DNA of 64,000 bases from assembly GCF_010365285.1 (NCBI RefSeq), contig NZ_CP048286.1, forward strand, positions 2,003,001 through 2,067,000, read 5' to 3'. A program made the translations under genes and the position numbers. The number at the start of each line of letters is the position of its first letter. Position 1 is the stretch's first letter. A model generated the notes under the pieces. The model worked only from the letters and a program-made list of their open reading frames with translations. It made no database searches and was not told where the DNA came from. Shown here piece by piece: positions 14,559 to 22,912 of this stretch. Source of the stretch: Paenibacillus rhizovicinus (lineage in GTDB: Bacteria > Bacillota > Bacilli > Paenibacillales > Paenibacillaceae).

Positions 14559-15929
14559 TTATTTCTTCGGTTTTGCCGCATCCATTAGCGCCTGTCCTTC
14601 CTTCTGCATCGTTGCGATAGCCGCTTCGACGCTCTTCTCGCCATTAACGGCAGCCGTAATTTCGCGATCTTCCAGGTCGTTGAACATCGGCATGAATTTA
14701 GGATCGTAGCCTTCGTTCGGATAGGATTGATCGATGCTCGGCAGGATCTCGTAGAGCTGCGGCAGGATAGGATTGTGATCGTACTTCATATAGCTTTTGC
14801 GGGTCGGAAGCACGTATTGATCCTGAAGGCCCGACCTCACTTTAGCCATGTAATCGCTCAACATGAAAGCCGTCACCTCCCAGGCCGTATCCGCATGCTC
14901 GGCGCCTGCCGGAATCGCCATGTAATTGTAAATCCCCATATCCGAGGAACGATTATCGACCGGACTTACGGGCGGGGTAACGGAGCCGACCTCGAACGGC
15001 ATTCCGTTCATTTCATTATAGCTCGCGATCGTCAAGGCCGACTTTCCTTGCTTGAACAAGTCCGCTTCGCTCACGGCGTCCGGTCCGTACCAGACTTCGC
15101 CGTCCTTGCTTTCTCCTTTGATGTCCTGCATCTTGAAGGTCCCGTTCTTGTAGAGGTCGATGACCGTCTTGATGATACTGCGCCACGCCGGCGTATCCAC
15201 GGTCACCTTGCCCGTCTGGAAGTTATACGGCCATGGCGCGTTGCCTTCCTTGTAAGACAGCGTATACAGCAAATTATTCGGCATGCTGCTTAGCGGCTGA
15301 TGGTAACCGACGATGCCGTCCTTGTTGCTGCCGGCTCGCGCGAACTGGCTGGCGAGCTGCATCACGTCCGTCATCGTCATGCCGTTCTGCGGCAGCGGAA
15401 TGTTGTACTTGCGAAATAAATCCGCGTTGTAATAGAGTACGGAAGCTTGCAGAATCGGCGATACCGCGAACAAGCTGCCATCCCCATCACGCTTCAGCTT
15501 CTCGAACATGCCGGGATAGAAGTCGTCCTCCTTCATCTTGCTGTCCATCATCCGAGTGGTCAGATCCGTCAATAAGCCATCGGCGGCAAGCTGTTTATAG
15601 CGAATGTCGTACCCGACCAGCAGATCCGGCTTCTCGTCCTTCAGCTTCTGCTCGTATTGCGCCTTAGCTATCGGATGGGCGTAGTCCGGGTCCATCTCCA
15701 CGAGCTCTACCTTCAAATCGGGAAATGCCGCCGAGATAAAATCTCCATACGAGCTGTAATAGGCGCCCTTATCATGAATGCCGATGACGATCGTCTTCTG
15801 CTCCGATTGATCAGCATTCGCATCGGCGTTATTCATGCAGCCGCCGAGCAGAAGTGCCGCCAATATCAACGCCAGGAAGGCGAAGACGACAGCCCGCGCC
15901 TTATCCCGCCCTTGCAATCTCGTCCTCAT
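14559..15929 (-). CDS. extracellular solute-binding lipoprotein (CUT1-type)
   Basis: A 456-residue protein with a lipoprotein signal peptide (hydrophobic stretch and lipobox LLGGC, Cys near residue 31) and a family 1 solute-binding fold. The segments 'VLYYNADLFRKYNIPLPQNG' and 'KSALTIASYNEMNG' are typical. Its ATG overlaps the stop of the upstream membrane-anchored binding-protein gene (ATGA), so it is translationally coupled to it and to the ECF sigma factor. No permease or ATPase genes are next to it. It may therefore be a sensor or reservoir subunit rather than part of a transporter; this is inference. Confidence 0.82.
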   Translation of the reverse strand: MRTRLQGRDKARAVVFAFLALILAALLLGGCMNNADANADQSEQKTIVIGIHDKGAYYSSYGDFISAAFPDLKVELVEMDPDYAHPIAKAQYEQKLKDEKPDLLVGYDIRYKQLAADGLLTDLTTRMMDSKMKEDDFYPGMFEKLKRDGDGSLFAVSPILQASVLYYNADLFRKYNIPLPQNGMTMTDVMQLASQFARAGSNKDGIVGYHQPLSSMPNNLLYTLSYKEGNAPWPYNFQTGKVTVDTPAWRSIIKTVIDLYKNGTFKMQDIKGESKDGEVWYGPDAVSEADLFKQGKSALTIASYNEMNGMPFEVGSVTPPVSPVDNRSSDMGIYNYMAIPAGAEHADTAWEVTAFMLSDYMAKVRSGLQDQYVLPTRKSYMKYDHNPILPQLYEILPSIDQSYPNEGYDPKFMPMFNDLEDREITAAVNGEKSVEAAIATMQKEGQALMDAAKPKK

Positions 15930-17485
15930 GGCTGTCCCTCCTTGCCAAGCGAGGCGAGCTGAGCATTCAGCTGTTGTTGAAGGTCATCCAGCGCCGCTTC
16001 GACTGATACGGATTGCTGCCTGATTTTGTCCATCTCCGCCCCGCCAAGCTTGTAAAGCGCGGCTACCGCCTGCGAAGCGCCTTTACCCGACGCGAACTTG
16101 GCGCTCGCAGCCGCTTGCTCCGGATCGACTTCCGTCTCATAGAAGGCTTGCCAATGCTTGACGGACGCTTCGTCCATTAAGCTCTTATTCGCGAACAAGC
16201 GGTCCCCGAGAACGGATGCCGGATCCATATTCTGAGCCCAGGCGCCGCTAGCCGTGAACCGAAGCACCTCCCACGCCGCATCCGCCTGCGACGAAGTTGC
16301 GTTGATTGCATACACGGTATTCATATTCAAGAAGGCATTCTGATTGGTGGCGGAAGGAGCCAATTGAATCGGAATCGTGGACCAATTGGCTTTCATGGCA
16401 CTGCCCTGCTCGTCGTATTCCAGATTGCTCGAGTAGAAGCTTGGCCGAATCGTCATCGCCACTTGGCTTTGAACGAAGGGGTCCTGCTTGGCGATATCCT
16501 TCATGCTGATCTCGCTCTTGCCGCCATAATTAACCGGCTTCGCCTCCGTGATCCATCTATCCCGGTATCCAGCGGCAACCGTTTCCCATACCTTCTTCCA
16601 CGCTTCCGTGTTGACGGTCGCCTTCAGATTCCCTTCCGTGCCTTGTATGGTCTGCAAGCCCTCCGATTGTCCGATCAGCTGAACTAAGCTGTATTTATTC
16701 GTACTATCGGTCGTCTGCAGACCGCCAACCCCCGTACCTTGGAAACGCGCGGCCAGCTGCAAAATCTGCTCCATCGTCAGCGGACCTTCCGGCAGCGGGA
16801 CGCCGTGCGCAGCGAATAAATCTTCGTTCACGTAGAGCGCCATCGTCGAGAAGTCGGAGACCAGCCCATACAACTCGCCATTCCCGCCTTCCAGCCGCAG
16901 ATAGTCAATAACCGGCTTATGGAAAGCGCCCAAATCAAACTTGCTTTGTTTCGCCAGCACATCCAGCGGCTTAAGCTTCCCGTCGGCGGCAAGCTTCTGA
17001 TACAAATCAATCGGCAGCTGCAGGATATCCGGCTGCTCCTGCTCCATCCAGTCCTCGAACTTCGCGGGATCCCGCATCAAATCCGCAGCCGCGTAATCCA
17101 TCTCGAGCTTCACGCTCGGGTGACGGATGATGAACGGCTTCTTGACGCTGTATTCAAAGTTGTTCTCGTATCCGTTAAATTGAAGCACCTTCAGCGTGTA
17201 TTCCTTATCCGCCAGCGGATCCTTGTTCAGCGCAGCCGGTACATCGGAATGCGCGGCCGGGCGCAGCCAATCCTTCCAATCGTCCCTGAACCACCAGCCG
17301 CAGCCTAGCAAGATTACGATACTCATCAGCGCGGCGGCTGCCCGAAGCGGCGCGCGTCGTTTGGTTGTACTCATCCGGATGCGTTCCCTCACTTTACGTT
17401 CAAGATCCGAGGTGAACCCATTCTTGACGGGAGGTTGGCCGGCAAGGCGGCGTTCCCATTCGTTGGCCGGTTCCTTCATGTCCAT
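15926..17485 (-). CDS. membrane-anchored solute-binding domain protein, candidate anti-sigma factor
   Basis: A 519-residue protein with three parts. A charged cytoplasmic N-terminus of about 50 residues contains 'NEWERRLAGQPPVKNGFT', which resembles the N-terminal segments of anti-sigma proteins in Paenibacillus. One transmembrane helix follows (about residues 53-70). An extracellular family 1 solute-binding domain runs from about residue 100 to the end ('ILQLAARFQGTGVGGLQ', 'WEVLRFTASGAWAQNM'). There is no lipobox-type signal. ATG 17485, behind GGGGAGG, was chosen; the ATG at 17479 overlaps the stop of the sigma gene. The overlap with an ECF sigma gene and the cytoplasmic head suggest a ligand-sensing anti-sigma factor. 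That role is inferred and not established for this fusion. Confidence 0.72.
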   Translation of the reverse strand: MDMKEPANEWERRLAGQPPVKNGFTSDLERKVRERIRMSTTKRRAPLRAAAALMSIVILLGCGWWFRDDWKDWLRPAAHSDVPAALNKDPLADKEYTLKVLQFNGYENNFEYSVKKPFIIRHPSVKLEMDYAAADLMRDPAKFEDWMEQEQPDILQLPIDLYQKLAADGKLKPLDVLAKQSKFDLGAFHKPVIDYLRLEGGNGELYGLVSDFSTMALYVNEDLFAAHGVPLPEGPLTMEQILQLAARFQGTGVGGLQTTDSTNKYSLVQLIGQSEGLQTIQGTEGNLKATVNTEAWKKVWETVAAGYRDRWITEAKPVNYGGKSEISMKDIAKQDPFVQSQVAMTIRPSFYSSNLEYDEQGSAMKANWSTIPIQLAPSATNQNAFLNMNTVYAINATSSQADAAWEVLRFTASGAWAQNMDPASVLGDRLFANKSLMDEASVKHWQAFYETEVDPEQAAASAKFASGKGASQAVAALYKLGGAEMDKIRQQSVSVEAALDDLQQQLNAQLASLGKEGQP

Positions 17486-18045
17486 TCTTCCTCCCCGTTC
17501 CACAGCGACTCCTGGGTCAGCCTGCGATTGACCGCCGTTCGCGCGCGGTGCAATCTCGACTTCACGGTGCCGATCGATACATGAAGCACGTCCGCCATTT
17601 CTTTCATGGAGAGGCCGTAATGGCTGTTCATCAGGAGCACTTCCCGCAGCTTTCGCGGCAGCTTCAAGACGACCGCCCATATTTCCTCGGCCATCAGCTT
17701 GTCCATGCTCTCCCGCTCCGCCGAAGGCGAAGTTTCGGTATGCGAATGAAAGACGTCGAACAGCACTACGCGTCTCACCCAGGCCGACCGCAGCACGTCG
17801 CGCGCCGTATTGCGGGTAATGGCCAGCAGCCATGTTTTGATCGACGATTGTCCCCGGAATTCGTAAAGCTGCTGATACACTTTCACGAAGACGTCCTGGG
17901 CGATATCGTCCGCCATCTCTCTGGAGTGCGTGATGAAATAGGCGAAGTTCCAGACATCCTTGCCGTACGCGGTCATAAGCTCATTCAGCACCGCATCGCG
18001 GTCCAAGCCGTCCGTCACGTGTTTCAAATAATCGAACTGCAACAT
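17476..18045 (-). CDS. ECF-type RNA polymerase sigma factor
   Basis: A 189-residue sigma-70 family protein. Region 2 includes 'DDIAQDVFVKVYQQLYEFRG' and 'SSIKTWLLAITRNTARD' (about residues 48-85). Region 4 includes 'LPRKLREVLLMNSHYGLSMKEMADVLHVSIGTVKSRLHRAR' split over about residues 128-170. Length and lack of region 3 place it in the extracytoplasmic-function group. ATG 18045 has GAGG at short spacing; GTG 18051 is the alternative. It is the first gene of a coupled trio with a membrane-anchored binding protein and a lipoprotein binding protein, so the signal is likely an extracellular solute. Confidence 0.88.
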   Translation of the reverse strand: MLQFDYLKHVTDGLDRDAVLNELMTAYGKDVWNFAYFITHSREMADDIAQDVFVKVYQQLYEFRGQSSIKTWLLAITRNTARDVLRSAWVRRVVLFDVFHSHTETSPSAERESMDKLMAEEIWAVVLKLPRKLREVLLMNSHYGLSMKEMADVLHVSIGTVKSRLHRARTAVNRRLTQESLWNGEEEWT

Positions 18046-18160
18046 GTTCACCTCGGAAAGTAGACGATCGGGCCGGAAAATGGTTCCGTTCCTTTGTGCG
18101 AAAATCCAAATTTAATTGCGAACGACCTAGATGCGCCTTCGCTTTTACTGCGGTTCCATT

Positions 18161-18185
18161 ATTATACATAACCGTTCTCGTTTCA
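18161..18185 (-). promoter_or_regulatory. possible promoter of the ECF sigma operon
   Basis: The minus strand carries a perfect TATAAT (18166-18161). An ECF-like TGAAAC lies just upstream (18185-18180), but the 13-base spacing suits neither sigma-A nor a standard ECF promoter. Autoregulation is possible. Confidence 0.3.
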
Positions 18186-18231
18186 GGGAGCCCCCGTTCA
18201 TATTGCTGAATGGAGCTTGACACGCCAAAAA

Positions 18232-18290
18232 ACACCTCCAAGTTTATCCCCTTCCGCCATCTGTGACGGTGGAAGGGGAATCCCTTGAAG
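18232..18290 (-). terminator. long hairpin terminator (minus strand)
   Basis: The inner stem CCCCTTCCgCCaT / AtGGcGGAAGGGG type pairing (about 18249-18280) is enclosed by an outer pairing of CGCCTTCAAG with CTTGGAGGTG, followed by six T on the minus strand. It isolates the ECF operon from transcription coming from the TauD operon. The 388-base gap 18046-18433 holds this, a second hairpin and two GTACCGGGT repeats. Confidence 0.55.
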
Positions 18291-18312
18291 GCGTTATTTC
18301 CTACTGTGCAGC

Positions 18313-18381
18313 GTACCGGGTGCACTACATGCCGCGAATTCACCGGTTTTCCTACCTTGTAGTGTACCGGGTACAGTACAT
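18313..18381. repeat. two near-identical GTACCGGGT(N)CA(N)TACATG boxes
   Basis: One copy near 18313-18331 and one near 18364-18381, about 50 bases apart. The second contains the perfect dyad TGTACC-G-GGTACA (18363-18375). They lie between two terminators, with no gene start within 250 bases. Function unknown; a pair of protein-binding sites or a repeat-element fragment are both possible. Confidence 0.45.
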
Positions 18382-18387
18382 GAACAA

Positions 18388-18408
18388 AGGCGCCTATCGT
18401 AGGCGCCT
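18388..18408 (-). terminator. terminator after the TauD-like gene
   Basis: A perfect 9-bp hairpin AGGCGCCTA-TCG-TAGGCGCCT just after the stop of the dioxygenase gene on the minus strand, followed by TTTG. Confidence 0.6.
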
Positions 18409-18433
18409 GTCCTTGCTTATCCTCCCGCTGCTA

Positions 18434-19435
18434 CTACGCCGATGCTTGCCCTTGCGCTGATTCCGACGCAGGTTCGGACGCCTGTCCGGATGCTTGTTCG
18501 GCGACCTGCTGCGGCTGCGGCGCATTCACGGTTTTCTTGCGCGTGACGCTCCGGCGGCCGTCGATGCCGACCGGCACGTCGCCGTCGATCGTCACCCGGC
18601 GGACAATGCGGTGCTGATCGCCGTAGTCGTTCACCGCGTAATGCTGCGTCGCCCGATTGTCCCAGATGACGACGTCGCCTGCTTCCCAGCGCCAGCGGAC
18701 CGTATTTTCCAGGCTCGTGATATGGCGCTGCAGCAGCGCGAATAATTGCGCGGAATCCGCGGACGATAGGCCGAGAATCCTCCGCACGAAATGGCCCAGG
18801 ACAAGCGTGCGCTCCCCGGTTTCCGGATGGACCCGCACGAGCGGATGCTCCGTCTCGTACAGCGTGGAGACGAAGACTTCGCGGTATCTGCGGTCCGCTT
18901 CTTCGGACACGGAAGCCCTGTTGCGATATGCGGCATAATCGTACTCGTTGGAATGCACTGCCCACAGGCCGTCCACAAGCTTGCGCAGATCTTCCGGCAG
19001 ATTGTCGTAGGCAGCCGCCGTATTCGCCCAGACCGTATCGCCGCCGGCTTCCGGCACGACGACCGCGCGGAGGATGGAGGCTTCCGGATACGCGTCGACG
19101 AAAGTCACGTCCGTATGCCAAGAGTCGGCACGGCCGCCATGCTGCGAATTCAGCTCCAGCACGTAGTCTGTCCCTTGTTTGATCGGAACGGTCGGATGGG
19201 CGACAGGGTTTCCGAGCAGCTTCGCGAACGCCTCTTGGCCTTCGTCATCCAGCTGCGACTGGCCGCGGAAGAAAATGACCTTATGCTTCAGCAGCGCCTC
19301 GCGGATGAAGCTGACCGTTTCACCGTCAAGCTGCGAAGAGAGCGTCACGCCTCTAATCTCGGCACCGATTCTGCCTGACACCCTGCGCACCTCGAACGAC
19401 TTGCCGGCAACCGCCTCATTGTGAACATGACTCAT
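18434..19435 (-). CDS. TauD/TfdA family 2-oxoglutarate-dependent dioxygenase
   Basis: A 333-residue non-heme Fe(II) dioxygenase. The iron-binding HxD is in 'SWHTDVTF' (about residue 108), the distal His in '[11 protein letters not shown]', and the 2-oxoglutarate-binding Arg in 'HRIVRRVTI'. Members oxidise taurine, alkyl sulfonates, sulfate esters or related compounds, releasing sulfite or sulfate. The last 30 residues form an unusual Gln/Ala/Ser/Glu tail ([16 protein letters not shown]) absent from typical TauD. TAGGAGG precedes ATG 19435. It is the last gene of the sulfonate-type operon but is separated from it by 287 bases of hairpin repeats. Substrate not determinable from sequence. Confidence 0.86.
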   Translation of the reverse strand: MSHVHNEAVAGKSFEVRRVSGRIGAEIRGVTLSSQLDGETVSFIREALLKHKVIFFRGQSQLDDEGQEAFAKLLGNPVAHPTVPIKQGTDYVLELNSQHGGRADSWHTDVTFVDAYPEASILRAVVVPEAGGDTVWANTAAAYDNLPEDLRKLVDGLWAVHSNEYDYAAYRNRASVSEEADRRYREVFVSTLYETEHPLVRVHPETGERTLVLGHFVRRILGLSSADSAQLFALLQRHITSLENTVRWRWEAGDVVIWDNRATQHYAVNDYGDQHRIVRRVTIDGDVPVGIDGRRSVTRKKTVNAPQPQQVAEQASGQASEPASESAQGQASA

Positions 19436-19455
19436 GAAAAAACCTCCTATTAAAA

Positions 19456-19655
19456 GTTTTTGGCGATACTAACTGCTTATCTTCCACGCGAGTCAAAAAC
19501 TCGCTTCGAAAGCATACGCTTCGTTTTTGGCGATACTAACTGCTTATCTTCCACGCGAGTCAAAAACTCGCTTCGAAAGCATACGCTTCGTTTTTGGCGA
19601 TACTACCTGCTTATCTTCCACGCGAGTCCTGGACTCGCTGCGAACGCTTCGCTTC
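19456..19655. repeat. 67-bp tandem repeat array with conserved hairpins
   Basis: Three tandem units starting at 19456, 19523 and 19590. Units 1 and 2 are identical over 67 bases; unit 3 is diverged and slightly shorter. Each contains GCGAGT-CAAAA-ACTCGC and a second weak dyad (GAAAGC..GCTTC). In unit 3 the loop-side bases changed to GCGAGTC-CTG-GACTCGC, which keeps and lengthens the hairpin. The array fills the region between the SDR-like gene and the dioxygenase. No coding frame is supported. Confidence 0.85.
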
Positions 19656-19667
19656 CGCTAAGTATGT

Positions 19668-19715
19668 TTGTTTGCTAGCATTACGCTAGCGCTATATTGC
19701 GCCAGCGCGTTCTAC
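19668..19715. repeat. hairpin-rich segment after the 67-bp repeats
   Basis: GCTAG-CATTACG-CTAGC followed by a GCGC-rich dyad (AGCGCTATATTGCGCC). It continues the structured intergenic region up to the end of the SDR-like gene. Confidence 0.4.
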
Positions 19716-19722
19716 CGCCGGC

Positions 19723-20523
19723 TTAAACGCCGGGCTGCTGGCCGCCGTCGACGACGATCTCCGCGCCGGTAATGGACGCGGCCTTGGCCGAAGCGAGGAA
19801 CAGCACGATGTCCGCGATTTCCTGCGGCTCGACGATCCGGCCAAGAGGAATCGCCGCGGCGCTCTCGGCTTTGTGCTGCGCGACGGAAATGCCCTTGGCT
19901 TCCGCTTGCTGCTGCCCCAGCACTTCCGCCCGCTCCGTCGCCGTCAAGCCCGGCGAGACGGAGTTGATGCGGATGCCGCTCTTCGCCAGCTCCTTCGAGA
20001 TGCCTTTGGCAAAGTTAAGCAGCGCGGCATTGGTCGTGCCGCCGGGCAGAAACAGCGGGGACGGCGTCCGTCCCGCGCCGCCGACGATATTGACGATGCT
20101 GCCCGCGCCCTGTTTGATGAAATGCGGCAGCACCGCCCGAACCGCGCGGATATACCCGAGCAGCTTCAAATTCCACGTCTCGGTAAAGGCGCCGTCGTTC
20201 AAATCCAGGAACGAGCCCGCCTTGGCCGAACCGGCATTGTTAATGAGAATATCGACGCTGCCGAACGTCTCCAGCGCCGTCCCGACGACCTGCTGCACCG
20301 CATCCGCCTCGCGCAAATCGACTTGAACGGCAACGATCCGCGGCTCGCCCTTCACGCCCGCTTGAGACCGTATCGCTTCGCGGGCAGCTTCCAGGCGTCC
20401 CTTATCCCGCGCCGCAATGACCACATTGCTCCCTTCCGCGTAAAACGACTTTGCGATCGCAAGCCCAATGCCGGCGCTGCCTCCCGTTACGATCGCCGTC
20501 TTGCCATTCAACTGCAAGCCCAT
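19723..20523 (-). CDS. SDR-family protein lacking the canonical catalytic residues
   Basis: A 266-residue short-chain dehydrogenase/reductase fold. The nucleotide-binding TGGSAGIG is at residues 13-20, and NNAG is present near residue 90. Where active SDRs have Ser and then YxxxK, this protein has 'NIVGGAG' and 'FLPGGTTNAALLNF': the Tyr and Lys positions are Gly and Asn, and the catalytic Ser position is Gly. The start ATG 20523 has a GGAGGAGTAGG site. It sits between the LLM monooxygenase and the TauD-like gene in a sulfonate-type operon. It may bind a cofactor or ligand without classical dehydrogenase chemistry, or use a different mechanism. Family certain, activity uncertain. Confidence 0.82.
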   Translation of the reverse strand: MGLQLNGKTAIVTGGSAGIGLAIAKSFYAEGSNVVIAARDKGRLEAAREAIRSQAGVKGEPRIVAVQVDLREADAVQQVVGTALETFGSVDILINNAGSAKAGSFLDLNDGAFTETWNLKLLGYIRAVRAVLPHFIKQGAGSIVNIVGGAGRTPSPLFLPGGTTNAALLNFAKGISKELAKSGIRINSVSPGLTATERAEVLGQQQAEAKGISVAQHKAESAAAIPLGRIVEPQEIADIVLFLASAKAASITGAEIVVDGGQQPGV

Positions 20524-20636
20524 CTCCTACTCCTCCTCGATTCACTGCTTCGATCTCTGTCTTGATCGCTGCTTGAATTCTTCGCTCTTTGCTTTGCTCT
20601 GTTCTCTCCGAATACCCGATCCAAGCACGCCTTCGT

Positions 20637-21992
20637 CTATTTCGCCTCGTATTCCAACAGCCGCGCCGCCGTCGAGAACTGATTGAGCGGACGTCCGAGA
20701 CCGAAATGCCCGCGCAGCGTACGCTCCTGATACTCCGTACGGAACAAGCCCCTGCGCTGCAGCTCCGGCACGACCTGCGACGCGAATTCTTCCAGCCCCG
20801 CGGGCAAGTACGGCGGCATGACGTTGAAGCCGTCGCTGCCTCCCTGCTTGAACCATTCTTCCAGCTGGTCCGCGACCTGCACCGCCGTTCCGGCGAATAC
20901 CCGGTGGCCGCGTCCGCCGGCAAGACGGTGAATCAGCTGGCGGATCGTCAATTGATCCCGCCGCGCCAGATCGGCCACGAGCTGGAACCGGCTCTTATTG
21001 CCGTTGATTTGGCTGACGTTCGGCAGTTCCGGCAGCGGCCCGTCGAGCGGATACTTGAACAGATCCACGCCAAGCATGTTCGAGAGCTGATTCAGCCCGT
21101 ATTCCGGCACGGTCAGCTCGTTCAGCGCCTGTTCTTTCTCTTTGGCCTCGGACTCTGTCGCGCCGATTACCGCGCAGATGCCGGGCAGGATTTTCAAATG
21201 ATCCGGGTTCCGGCCATGCCGGGCCGCCCGCGCCTTCACGTCGGCGTAGAATTGCTGCGCTTCCTTCAGCGTCTGCTGCGCGGTGAAGATCGCCTCCGCG
21301 TACTGCGCGGCGAATTCTTTGCCGTCCTCGGACGAACCGGCCTGCACGAGAACGGGGTACCCCTGCGGCGAACGCGGAATGTTCAGCGGCCCGCGCACTT
21401 TGAACGTATCGCCGGCATGCTCGATGGCCCGCACTTTGCCCGGCTCCGCGAACACGCCCGCCTCCCGGTCGATGATGACGGCGTCGTCTTCCCAGCTGTC
21501 CCACAAGCCGGTCGCCACTTCCAGAAACTCGCGCGCACGCTCGTAGCGTTTGTGATGCTCCAAGTGAGCGTCCTGGCTGAAATTGCTCGCTTCGAACTCG
21601 CTCCCCGACGTAACGATGTTCCATCCGGCGCGGCCTTTGCTGATGTGATCTAATGAAGCGAACTTGCGAGCGACGTGAAAAGGCTCGTTGTACGTCGTCG
21701 AAACCGTGCCGATCAGGCCGATGTGTTCCGTGACGGAAGCAAGCGCCGACAACAGCGTGAACGGCTCGAGTCCGACGAAGGCGCCGTGCTTGATGTTTTT
21801 GCTTACGGCCAGGCCGTCCGCCAGGAAGAGCGAATCGAATTTCGCGTCCTCGGCGATCCGGGCGATGCGTTTGAAATATGCGATATCCGTAATGTTGTGC
21901 GGCTCCGTTCCAGGGTACCGCCACGATGCCTCATGGTGCCCGGCATTCATGATGAATACGTTCAAATTCATTTGCTTATTGTGCTTGCTCAT
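20637..21992 (-). CDS. LLM class flavin-dependent monooxygenase (NtaA/SnaA/DszA type)
   Basis: A 451-residue FMNH2-dependent monooxygenase of the bacterial luciferase-like superfamily. The N-terminus 'LNVFIMNAGHHEASWRYPG' and the segments 'FDSLFLADG', 'GRAGWNIVTS' and 'PRSPQGYPVLVQAGSSEDG' are characteristic of the NtaA/SnaA/DszA/DmoA group. These enzymes cleave C-N or C-S bonds (nitrilotriacetate, dibenzothiophene sulfone, dimethyl sulfide) with reduced flavin from a separate reductase, which is not found in this window. Position downstream of sulfonate-type transporter genes points to sulfur scavenging from an organosulfur compound. ATG 21992 is supported by the usual N-terminus. Confidence 0.87.
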   Translation of the reverse strand: MSKHNKQMNLNVFIMNAGHHEASWRYPGTEPHNITDIAYFKRIARIAEDAKFDSLFLADGLAVSKNIKHGAFVGLEPFTLLSALASVTEHIGLIGTVSTTYNEPFHVARKFASLDHISKGRAGWNIVTSGSEFEASNFSQDAHLEHHKRYERAREFLEVATGLWDSWEDDAVIIDREAGVFAEPGKVRAIEHAGDTFKVRGPLNIPRSPQGYPVLVQAGSSEDGKEFAAQYAEAIFTAQQTLKEAQQFYADVKARAARHGRNPDHLKILPGICAVIGATESEAKEKEQALNELTVPEYGLNQLSNMLGVDLFKYPLDGPLPELPNVSQINGNKSRFQLVADLARRDQLTIRQLIHRLAGGRGHRVFAGTAVQVADQLEEWFKQGGSDGFNVMPPYLPAGLEEFASQVVPELQRRGLFRTEYQERTLRGHFGLGRPLNQFSTAARLLEYEAK

Positions 21993-22045
21993 CCTCGCTC
22001 ACTCGCCTCTCCATGGATCTTTGTCTTTGCTCTGTTCCGCATCGG

Positions 22046-22912
22046 TCATTCCCCGTACGTCTGCTTCCAAGCCGTCAAACGGCGCTCGATGAATACCAGC
22101 GTGTAATTAAGAACGAGGCCGATCACGGAGATGCTCAGAATGCCTGCGTACATTTGCGGAATTTGAAAGCTGAACTGCGCGTATTGGATCAAATACCCCA
22201 GCCCTTCTTTGGCTCCGACCATCTCGGCTGCCACGAGCACGAGAATCGATGCCGCGCCGGATTGCCGAATGCCGACGAAGATCGTCGGGAGCGCCGCGGG
22301 CACGATCACTTTGCGAAACAGCGCCAACGACGACAGCCCCATGGAACGCGCGGACTTGATAAGCAGCGGGTCCACGTTCTTCACGCCGCTGATCGTATTG
22401 AGCAGCAAGGGGAAGAAGCAGGCATAGAAGACGATCGAGATTTTCGACGGTTCGCCTAGTCCCAGCAGCAGAATGAAGACGGGGAGAATCGCCAGCGGAG
22501 CCGTATTCCGCATCACCTCCAGCAGCGGGTTCAGGTAGGCCGCCACCGGCTTCCACCATCCGATGGCAAGCCCCACGGGGACGCTGATGACGACGGCCAG
22601 CAGAAATCCGCCGATCGACCGCTTCAGGCTCGCCTCCGTATGTGCCGCCAAGTCGCCAGAGAGCAGCATCTGCCACCATGCATCAAGCACGTTCGATAAC
22701 GGCGGGAAGAACGTCCGGTCCACGAAGCCCGCGCGCGGCGCGATTTCCCAAAGCGCGAGGAACGCGATAATGACGATGGACTTGCGCAGCGCCTGCCTTG
22801 CGAAAGCCGTTACCGCATGCGTCCAAGCGCCGCTCCGTCTCTGTACCGCGAGCTCCGCCTCCAACCGGGGGCGGGCAATCGCTTCTCCCGCGCCGGCATT
22901 TACGTTAGCCAT
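22046..22912 (-). CDS. ABC transporter permease, sulfonate/nitrate/taurine type
   Basis: A 288-residue membrane protein of the SsuC/TauC family with about six helices. The cytoplasmic EAA-type loop is visible as 'SARSMGLSSLALFRKVIVPAALP' split near residue 190. The first 25 residues are hydrophilic (MANVNAGAGEAIARPRLEAE). It overlaps the ATPase gene by 8 bases, so the two are translationally coupled. It should form the channel for the SBP at 23798-24856. Substrate within the sulfonate/aromatic sulfonate/taurine range is not resolved. Confidence 0.9.
   Translation of the reverse strand: MANVNAGAGEAIARPRLEAELAVQRRSGAWTHAVTAFARQALRKSIVIIAFLALWEIAPRAGFVDRTFFPPLSNVLDAWWQMLLSGDLAAHTEASLKRSIGGFLLAVVISVPVGLAIGWWKPVAAYLNPLLEVMRNTAPLAILPVFILLLGLGEPSKISIVFYACFFPLLLNTISGVKNVDPLLIKSARSMGLSSLALFRKVIVPAALPTIFVGIRQSGAASILVLVAAEMVGAKEGLGYLIQYAQFSFQIPQMYAGILSISVIGLVLNYTLVFIERRLTAWKQTYGE

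Noticed and set aside
19456-19655. CRISPR array
   Set aside because: Units are contiguous 67-bp copies with no unique spacers, and no cas genes are in the window.
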